64,000 nt of DNA from Cinnamomum chago (lineage: Eukaryota > Streptophyta > Magnoliopsida > Laurales > Lauraceae). Under the pieces are notes generated by a model that worked only from the letters and a program-made list of their open reading frames with translations, had not been told where the DNA came from and did no database searches. The stretch spans positions 36,226,501 through 36,290,500 of the forward strand of contig CP142461.1 in NCBI GenBank assembly GCA_038049695.1, given 5' to 3'. A program made the translations under genes and the position numbers. The first letter of the stretch is position 1, and each line of letters starts with the position of its first letter. Shown here in pieces: positions 11,377-21,400 of the stretch.

Positions 11377-13039
11377 AGCCAGAATCAAGCACTCAGGTGA
11401 GAATATCTGATATTGTCAATCTCAAAGTAATCGCATCTACTTCACTTCCCATGAACTAGAGCTAGGATGGACACCCTGATCATGGAACTTAATGATGGAT
11501 GGCTTGAATTGATCTAGATCTTATGTTTCCAAAGATAGAACCACCTTTCCAGCACCATGATTCTAGAACTTTATATGACTATTATCTAGGTTCACTTTTA
11601 CCCTTAGGGGTGCAATTGACTAGGTTCCTGGCTCAGTTGGAGGTTGCAGTTTTGAGCTCACGCACTCTTCCAAAAGCCTGATTTACCCGGTGCGTATGGG
11701 AGGCAAGGACTTTACGTGCCTATGGAATAGTTGGTTCTAAAAGAGGCTGGACACCCTCATCGGCAATAAGAAAATTTTATCCCAAGACATATTGACTTGA
11801 ATGGAAACAGATTTCATAATGAAAGCCTCAGTTTATGGAATAACATGTCAATTGAACAGTTCGGATTAGGTACGGGCTGAGATGCATAAAAAGAGGAGAG
11901 GGGTTGAGAGAGAGAACGAGGGTCGTTAATCACAAGTCTTTAAATTTCAGTTTCTTTACACCATATCAGATCTCCTTTAATTGGTGTCAATCACAAGTGT
12001 CTTTGCAAACTTTTGCAACTCTATGAATACTACATACTCCCATATCAAAGTGGCTTCTTCAATTCTGCATATCTTTAGGGAGCCTCTTTGACCTTAGGCC
12101 CAGCTGCTAGGGAGGAATGGACCTCACCAGTTGATTGTATTATATATATCTTGCATTTTTAAATGAAATGAGTGTGTTTTTTGCATGTTGTAGGAGAATC
12201 GTAATAAACATCTCACTCCCTTAGAGTGAGGATAAAATCAGTGCCTCCATTCCTAAGCCCAACTCACACTCCCACACTCACGACACATGTCCTTAACTAG
12301 CTAGACAATAGTCTCGTTTGGAGGTTCATTTGCCATTCCCATGCCTACTAACTGCGACTTCCCACCCCAATGGTATTTTCACACTCCACTTTCAAGGGTA
12401 CCTCACCTGGATCAGGAGATGGAAGGTTTCGGCGAGTCCTTCTGCAACATAAATGTATTATCTTCAATCAATTGGCATTTTGGTTGTTGTGGATAGGGTT
12501 GTTATCAATGCTCCATTATAGATGGATTCAATGCCTGACAGTTCTAGCCCCTTATCTTTATTGGCTTATACCTACTATACTAAACTAAACATACCTTTTA
12601 CAATAAAATAATTTATTATCAATGATGTTGAACAAATACAGTAGGATTGAATTATTCAATCAGTAGTCTACTACAATTGTAGATCACATTTTATCCTTAC
12701 CTCATGGAGGTCAAGATATACCTTGATGGGGCCTTAAACCTTCGGAAATGTGTACTGTCTATTTGTTTGCTGGAATTCTGAGTAGTTGTGTCTAGAGGAG
12801 GATATGTACTGATTCCAAATGCTGTTAGTACCCTTTGGATATTTTGGAAGCGGCTAGATTTTTGAGAACTCATGAACCATATAGGGATATCTAAATTTTA
12901 GGAAACAACCATTCACATGCCTTCAAAGATTTCAAATAACAAGATATCCATTCAAGAATCTTGCAAACAAACGCCCCCTAAGGAGCCTGTACTAATCTAT
13001 CCACCTCAGTTCCACAGGTCCTCATCATCCTTGGCAGAG
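11377..13039. other. Intergenic spacer, no gene seen
   Basis: No coding or RNA feature that I can support. Short open frames here have no recognisable motif. Confidence 0.5.
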
Positions 13040-13160
13040 ACTTTGGACCCAGACAATTCTTTCCAAACTCAAATTCAAGCCTTATTGGCTGGCCTAAAGC
13101 TAGTCAGATCCACGGATATCAGCGGTCTAGTTTTGGAGGATGATAGTCTCTTTCTTTTTA
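13040..13160 (+). pseudogene. RNase H-like fragment (RVT_3 type), probably from a LINE
   Basis: The translation contains QALLAGLKLVRSTDISGLVL followed by EDDS. It fits the core of the RVT_3 RNase H domain at the end of plant L1 elements (pattern: A-E-x-x-A-L-x-x-G-L, then a hydrophobic strand and E-x-D-S). The frame leaves homology soon after. The piece is about 40 residues and has no neighbouring RT. Confidence 0.4.
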
Positions 13161-13484
13161 TTCATGTATCACTACTTTCCATTTTTGGTTGCCTCTTTAG
13201 ATAGCTTGAATATTTTGAGGAGACACAAGTGTACAATTAAAGAACAGAGAACCAAAACACAGCAGTAGAATGACATATCAAAGGAATCGAAGGTACATGG
13301 CATGAATTGGGGCTTACCATTCCTGGTGTGAGGCATGTTTGAGGAGTACATCCTAGTTAAGGTGTACGTTCCACGCTCCCCATCAATGGGCATACATCTC
13401 ATGAATTATTATTATTTTTTTAAGTAAAAGAGAGGTAATAAATTTTTTCATTTAGATATAACGTAACTAAGTTCAACTAAAGTC

Positions 13485-13690
13485 GAGAACCACGGGATAG
13501 CTCAGTGGTAAAGCGCATCTAACCTAACCTAAAATTTCCCGGGGCTGATCACATCCCGGCTAACCTTAAAAGTGCCAGGGGCAGCCGGCATTCCGGCATG
13601 GATCACTGAAGTGGAGCACCCAGGGCTAATACCCAAGCCTAAATTAGGCTAGTTAACGACTAGGATAGTTTACCATTTCTCATGTGGGGT
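13485..13690 (+). mobile_element. tRNA-derived SINE (or tRNA pseudogene)
   Basis: GGGATAGCTCAGTGGTAAAGCGC at 13495-13517 matches the A box and D-arm of a tRNA-type pol III promoter. About 30 bp later, GGGGCTGATCACATCCCGGC occupies the position of the B box and T-arm, in diverged form. The anticodon region does not fold as a normal tRNA, and the sequence continues about 100 bp past the tRNA part, so a SINE is more likely than a tRNA gene. The 3' end is not clear. Confidence 0.5.
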
Positions 13691-13839
13691 CCCGTGAATT
13701 TTGTCTGCATGCCAATTGCTAACAGGTTTGTTGTCTGATTAACAAAACTTCACCGTATGGGAATTTATGAAATGAATGAATGAAATTAGGTGAGCAGTTG
13801 ATAGATTTGGAGAATTTGATAGAAAAAATTATAAAAGAA

Positions 13840-13950
13840 TAGTAATTCTATAACTATTTTTCCTCAATAAAAACTATTTCCGAGGAGAGAGCTACTGTAA
13901 AACTATTTCTCCTCATCAAAAACTATTTCCTAGGAGAGAACTATTCCACT
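13840..13950. repeat. Imperfect tandem duplication
   Basis: The motif AACTATTTCTCCTCA, AAAAACTATTTCC, then AGGAGAGA occurs twice in succession with small differences, at a period of about 57 bp. Confidence 0.7.
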
Positions 13951-14339
13951 ATCTAGTACATAAGAGTTTCAAGAATTCCATTCCACTACCAAATACAAAA
14001 TTCAGAGGAACAACTGAACAAGAATTTTCCTTGCACTCAGGTGTTAGAATCTATGACAAGCCAGCTTCTTCCCATATAGAATGTTTCTCAACCAGGTGGA
14101 CCCTTAAAACCTGAAACATCACACAGCATTCTGTGGAATTGGTTTGCAGAGAATGTTTGCAAGCTCAACCGCTGAAGAGGTGATGCAACCATTTTTCAGT
14201 TGTCTACAGCATTTGTATTTAAATAAACTAATTGCATTCCCTCATTCAGGGCCTAATTACTTACATCGAATACCACATTGAATCCTCAGTCCCACAGCAA
14301 TGGTTAAAAAACATATTTCGTAAACAAAAACGCAGAAGA

Positions 14340-14525
14340 GTATTGTTGTAGACCTCTTATTTTATTTTTTTTCAAAGAGCTACAAATATTGAATGCGTTT
14401 ATATATTGAAACATATTGCAAAAGGATTCATACATACAAGCAGCAGCGTTTCAGGACGATCACAACAAGATTCACGGCAAGGATATATTGACAAAGCAAC
14501 ATCAAAATGTCCACAGAATTGTGAT
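14340..14525 (-). terminator. SUFB 3' UTR and probable poly(A) region
   Basis: Directly downstream of the SUFB stop codon on the minus strand. An AATAAA-type signal (TTTATT on the plus strand, about 14360-14366) lies about 160 bp past the stop in an A/T-rich context, a normal distance for a plant 3' UTR. The cleavage site itself is inferred. Confidence 0.45.
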
Positions 14526-15397
14526 CTACCCAACAGATCCCTCAAGCTTAATGCTCATGAGCTCATTCGCTTCAGCTGCAAACTCTAGTGGGAGCTCGTT
14601 GAAGACCTCCCGGCAGAACCCACCAATCATAGCTGCAACAGCTTTTTCATGGTCAATACCCCTTTGCTCAAAATAGAATAGCTGATCTTCGCCAATTTTA
14701 GAGGTGCTGGCTTCATGTTCAACACGGGCTGATGGGTTCTTCACCTGTTCAGTTAGAGATCAACTAGTTTAGCATAACATTTTACTGGAATTGGTAGCAA
14801 GTACTAAGATACAGATTTACAGCAGAATGATATAGAGAAGACAATAAGGAGACCTACTCATGCAATGTCTTTTTATCATATGATATGTCAACAAGAGGTG
14901 GTGGGCATCAGTTGAGGTTACTTATGTGGCACCAGCTTAGGGGTCAAGAAGAATTTTAAGGTAGAATTTGAGCATTTGACACAACAATACCAACTGTGTG
15001 TTACCTTTCCCTTGTTTGTTTATTTATTTATTTATTTTAATCTAATGGAATGAATGCATTCCCTCATTAATGGACAGAATAGTTTAGACAAGCAGCAAAT
15101 AGGATGGCAATAAGCTGTTCATTCTGCAGTTTTCATGGATGATATGGTGTGCTTTGGCAAACATGACAAACAGTTCCTCCCCTTCAATTTTAGGGTGCAT
15201 GGACTTGTGTGGCAATCCATGTCTGGCTTAAACGGGCACTTGAATGAGATGCCTTTGCTTTTTGAGCAGTGACATTTGGCACTTGAATGAAATACCTTTG
15301 TTCCTTCAGTGGTGAGAAATTTTATTAGGGTCAAGGTCCCAAAGAGAGGGAGGTTCATTGAGCAGTGAAATTTCTTTTTATGGTCAAATAATAGAAG

Positions 15398-15453
<56 letters not shown>

Positions 15454-18400
15454 ATCTGAAGTTTATGGACCCACTGTGAAGCAGAAATATCATTCGCAAC
15501 TCTCAAAGATTGTTGCTGCTCCCACTTTTGCTAGTGTGTTTGCTTCCTCGTTTAACTCTCTTGGCACATGTCTGTGCATATTGGCACATGTCCATCCACA
15601 GTCTAGTCATATCTTGTCATGGATTAGCATATGGCTCTATATTGAAAATGATTTAATTATAATAATTCATGGAAATCTCATTAGGGCCCCAGTAATGAAT
15701 GGCTATACATATTTCATATATACTCATTAAACTTTGAAGCCCTTAATCGGATGGTTACTATCATCAGATCACGTCATGAAAAAACAAAAAAACCTAAAAA
15801 AAAAACCACAAACACACACAAAAGATAGTGGTGCTCAGGATGGAAAAAGAAGAAGAACAATTAGGATAGAAATGCGAAGCCAAATACACAATATACCTTT
15901 TTTATTATGAATTTGAACAGTTACCAAAATAACTTTCTCAAATTAATCAATCTTAGATATTAATAAATGTTTTAGAAGTTACATAATGAGGAATTTTAGG
16001 AGATTCAATCGAAGGATAGATTTTAGGAAGAAACGTGTAAAAATTACACACAGAAAGACAGAGGTGTGGGGAAGATGCTATGAGAGGATATGTCACGCCC
16101 TAGTTAACTTTCTATTTTATACAATAGATAAAGAAAATCTCAAAATATGAATTATGTTGTCTAATAAAATAGCATTTAAAGTGTGTAAAATGAAAATAAC
16201 GTTGCAACAAAAAAAAATGAATAGTCTCTTTCCATCGGTAATGTAATCACAGATTTACCAAGAGTAAGGTACATATAGTCTTACACATGCCCCTCTCTTT
16301 ACTATACTTATTCCCCTTGTTTTAGAGTATAATAGATGTTGATGTCGCACTTCAATTGAATACCCACCAGCAGACACGGTGTGACAAACCATAGCATTCA
16401 CCAATTTGATGCCAAGTCTGTCCGGTTCTAAAACATTGATTACCAGAAGGACTTGATTTGTCATGTAATTTTCTACTCAACTGATATCTTGGGGTTGGTG
16501 GTGGGAAGAGGAAGAAGAGAGAGGAAGGGAGGAGTGGGGTGGAGTTCACATGATCTCGTAATCAGTATAAACCTTTTATTGCAAGGTTGGATAAGTTGTT
16601 ATTTCTAGAGTGATGTGATTTATCAGAATATGGTGCAGCTAGCCACCCTCTTCTAATAATTGCTTCACACTCTGGGATTCTCAGCATGAAGTACAGGGGC
16701 TAGCCCCTTTCAGATTTGATTAGTCCCAGTTACAAGTGAAAGAATATGCAGACTCATAAAGGAAGCAGCATGGGTAGGGGAAGAGTAGCCAAAGACTATT
16801 CTCCAAGCCGAAGCTTAGGGATTGAAGATCCAAATAGTCTTGGTTTCACACCAAAGACAATAACCAAGAGAAAACTTGAAAGAGTTTTATTTATCAATCA
16901 ATTGATCCTTAAGGAGAGATTACAATCCTTTATATAGAGTTTAGAGTCCTAATCCTAATCTGGAAACACTTCTGAACAAAATCTACTTCTAAATCAAATA
17001 AAATCCGCTTACTAAATAATCTCTGAAATTTTAGTTATGGCACGCGCAAAGCACACTGTGACCGCACAAAATACATGTGCAGGGGTTGATCCCACTCCTC
17101 GGATGGTGCAGATGTGTTGTGCGCTTGTGCGCATAGTGCAGGAGAATATTTTCCTTTTAGCTATTACTAAAAATAGGCTAGAATAATTCAGAGAAACGAT
17201 CTGGAAATCAGGCACATTCTAGAATCTTCTTTTTAATGGGACTTCTGCTGAAAATTTTTGGCCTGTGGGTGGGGCCAGTTGGCTGGCCAACCATGGGTCT
17301 GGCTTGCATCAATACATAAATAGTGCAATAGAAAGTAAGTAGGGTTGAAGGTCGGTAGAATTTAAGTGTTTAAAAGAAAAGGAATAAGGAAAAAAAACGA
17401 TGAAAGAATTGGGTGGATTTCTTCTATCTAGACAGTCGCCACATTGATGGGTAGACACGTCGAAAAGTAAATTGTGAAAAAAAAAAAAAAAAAAGGTAAA
17501 TTGTAAATTGGGTGGATTGCTTCTATCTAGATACTGGCCATGATTGTATCCTCATGCTTGTCAGATATCACTTCAAAGCTGACCTCAAATCACTGTCTGA
17601 TCCTTCTGGATTCAAATAGTGAAAGATAGGGTCCGGCTTTCAGGTTTGATCTTAGTTGGCTTGAAGATGAGATTTCCTAGCTATTATTCAAGCTTGATGG
17701 AGGAATATCAGGGTGAGGGGGGAGAGCTCTCAACTGGCAATGAAGTTGAAGCTCTTAAAATTGAAAATTAAAGAATGGGCAAGACAGCAGCAACAGCAGC
17801 ACTCATGCACTAATGAGAAGGGTGAAACCATGATTACACATGAGATATGTGTGCTTGACAGATAGGAAGAGCGAGGTCAGCTTCTTTTGGATGACAAGTA
17901 ACAGAGATAGAATCTCAAGAAACAATTGCAAAAGAAAATCAGGGAAGAGGAGATGAAGTGGAAGCACAAGTTGCAGTGAAAATACAAAATTTTTTAAAGG
18001 CTTCGGCTAGGAACCACCCAAATAGAATCTCGATTTTTGCGCTACCCAATTTGGAATAGGGAAGAGGTCATAAAGCATGTCTCGGATTTCTCCAAGAACA
18101 TTATATTCAAGGGAAATTTGGAATTGCCCAGGCTCGAATAATTTGGAATTCAAAACTATTGGGCCCACAATGCAGATTGGTTGGAGCGGAAATTTGAACA
18201 AGAAAAGGTCAAGGATGGGATATCCGATTTGGTAGGTGGAAGAGCGCTAGGTCCAGATGCATTTTCATCGGACCTTTTTTCTTAGCAATTTTGGGAGGAG
18301 ATGACCATTTCATGCTAACTGCTAGACCACTCAAGTCCTTTGGTCATCAGTTCTTCAATGGTTCGGATGCAACTGGGTTCTCCCTTCTAGCCTTTACCTG

Positions 18401-21400
18401 TTGTTTGAAGCATGGAGATCGATAGTGGGATCATCTAGGGGAGCCATGTGGAAGTTATCAGTTCTTATTGTCATCTGGTTATTTGGAAAGAAATAAATAG
18501 GAGCTTTGAGAGATCTTCTATGGTGGAAGCTTTGGTGGATAAGTTTAGATTCTATATAGCTTCTTGGGCATCCATCCTACCTAATTTAGAGACATCTCTT
18601 TGGCCACCCTAATGAGGAGTCAACATGAGGTGGCTTCCTTCCTCAGCTTGGACATTCATCAGCTTACTGGGAAGGTGACTCTTTTTGTGCTATCTGATGG
18701 GCTTCGACCTATGGCAAGGCTCTGTGGAGATTCGCTGATGTAGTGGAAGAGGTAGTTGGCTTAGCCAGATGTCTTGGTGCTTCCTTCATCCATGTTAAAA
18801 GGAATACAAACTAGGACCTAAACAAGTTTGCGAGGAGGGTGTTGGGCATCCTAGTTTGGCTTTAGCATACTTTGGTTTTTCTTTTCTTCAGTCTGCTTGG
18901 ACTCCTTGTGCGGTATTTTCCTATTTTCTTTTTTACTTGGTTTTGTTGATAACTTGATAGGTATCCAGTATTTTTCACTTATCTCTGTCTGTCTATCATT
19001 ACTAAAATAAGCTTTTCTCCCCTACATGACTCCCACATTAGTTTTATGCAGGATTTTGAATCCCTATTCCCCACTGAATGGGGGAGATTCAAATTTCAGC
19101 ATAAGCTCTGTGGGGGAGTCCCATGAGGGGAAAAACTCCAAGAAAACTACAAGTTACCAATCATTCAAAAAAAAAAAAAAAAAAAAAAACACCTTATAAG
19201 TTACCATTAGCAAAAAGTTGAAATAAGGTCACATAAACACCAAATCCTCTCTTAGTATATTGTTGATGAGAAGGTAACGACACCCAGTGCCTTAAAAAAA
19301 AGGGTATTGCTTGGACTTTGGAAACAATGGATGATCTAACGAAACAAGAACTGATTTCTTTCAGTTACTATATATAAAGGAAATGGCAGGTATATTTTAG
19401 TTGGATAAGTTATTCTTACTCCTGATTCGTAAAGAAAGCTGATTGGTGCAATAAGGGATTTACTTTGGAAACCAGGACGATCACATTTGAAAAAAGTGGA
19501 GATGGAGCCCGAGAACTAGAGATTTTTCCTATTCACTTCTTCCAATTATGGGAGGATATAAAAGAGAAAATATTATGCCTTTCTTGAAGTATTTCCATTA
19601 TCAAGGAAAACCTTTCCAGTCACATGGGAGCTTCATTTATTGTTTTAATTCCATAAAAAGAAGGCCATTTAACCATTAGATATTACTAGCCAATATGTTT
19701 CGTAGGTAGTGTCTATAAAATCCTAACAAAGATTTATGTAGCAAAAAAAAAAAAAAAAAAAAAAAAAGAAAAAAGAAAAAAGAAAAAACAAAAAAAAATC
19801 TTAACAAAGATTTTGGCCATGTCTCTACATCAAAAGCTTTATGCAGATATATACCCTCTCAGTGTGCCCTAATTTTATGGCCATCAAGTTCTAGATGGGG
19901 TTCTTGTTACTAGTAAGTGCCTCAATTCTAGATAAATGTTCTATATCCTACTAAACTAGATCTAGAGAAGCATTCTTACAGCGTAGATTCGAGCCTTTTC
20001 ACGATCTAAGAACAATGGGGGTGCTGGTCTGGGCTCAATGAAATAGACCAAGATGGACTAGCATCAGCAGAAAATTCAATTATTATAAATAGCTCTCCAG
20101 AATCCTGAGGTTGGGGCACCTTGAAGATTGAACCAAGGAAACCCTTGATTTCCCTTATTATTTATTTATTTATTTTTGAAAGGTCACAATTTCCCATCTT
20201 TTTTTTAATTTTATAACGGAGGGTGTCCCAGCCCTTTGGGCCGGACCAATCCCTACGGGCATATTTCCCATCTTATTAGAGATAATTAAAGAAGCACTAA
20301 GCCAAATGTTAAACAAATTTAACCTGGTTGGTTCGTTTAAAAGTTTCTTAGTCAACAGAGATGACTTAAAAGTTCTACCATCATCATTGAAGCCTCATCC
20401 CATCTATCTGGGTTCAGCCTAATGAGTTGTACTTTTCTCACTAACCTATTGAAAACCATGTTCGTCTCCTTCCTCATAATTTCATGTAATGAGTTTGTTG
20501 ATTTGCCCCTTCTAGTTTCTTGAACTTGGAAGTTGCGACCCTTCAATACATATAGGGACTCTTTCTGAACTTCTACAAACGTGAAATTCTTTGATCCATC
20601 ATCTCTTCTGTTTGGAAGTTCCTCATTTGCAATTATGCAATGATGCCCAAATTTTCTACAATGCTCCTCACATCTAGAATATTAAGAATCTACTGTGATG
20701 TTGAATTTGAAAATCAATTTCTAAGTGAAATTATTGAAGTGAGGGTGCCTGCTAAGCAGCTGCATGTCTTGGGTTCAGATTTTAGACACAAGAGGGTGAT
20801 CTCCCTGCTATTTGTTCGAGCTTTGCACTATTTATAGGACAGGCATCAACCTATAGGGTCCAGTTGGGGAAATAATGGGATAAAAAATCACTACTTGGAA
20901 AAGTAGATATTTGTGGTCAAATAAATCTAATTAAGGTAGCACTTTTCTAAACACAAGTTCAATTGTGCATTAGGGATCTTTATATGATGCTAAAAAATAA
21001 ATGAAAATGAGTTGACATCAGAAGTCATATAGATTCTATGTATTTAATTAATTTATTTGTTTCAGTACTTTGGACATGTAACATCACCAGTCAAGTGCAA
21101 TCAACAAGACTACAAGAGTACATACAGTTATTTGCTTTGTTTCAACCTTTACAAGGACTAACCCTTTTCTCACTGTATCTACTCCATTATACTAATAATA
21201 CACCATTTTATAACTAATAACAGGCTGAAAAGGAACGAGGAGAAGAATGACTACTAAAATGTAGATCCAATCATTTTACAGTGCATTAATTGTTGGATTA
21301 AATTTACGTTAAAATGTGGAGTAAAGGTTCCAATGAAAGATCATTTCAAAAGGTACAAATGAAAAATCAATTGGAGACATTATCCACCAAAATGAAACTA

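Noticed and set aside
13485-13580. A functional tRNA gene
   Set aside because: The A box is good, but the B box is diverged, the anticodon and acceptor arms do not pair properly, and the sequence continues like a SINE.
15119-15499. 126-codon minus-strand frame with a long Ser-Leu run in the SUFB intron
   Set aside because: The run is the translation of the (GA)n microsatellite, and the rest has no domain.
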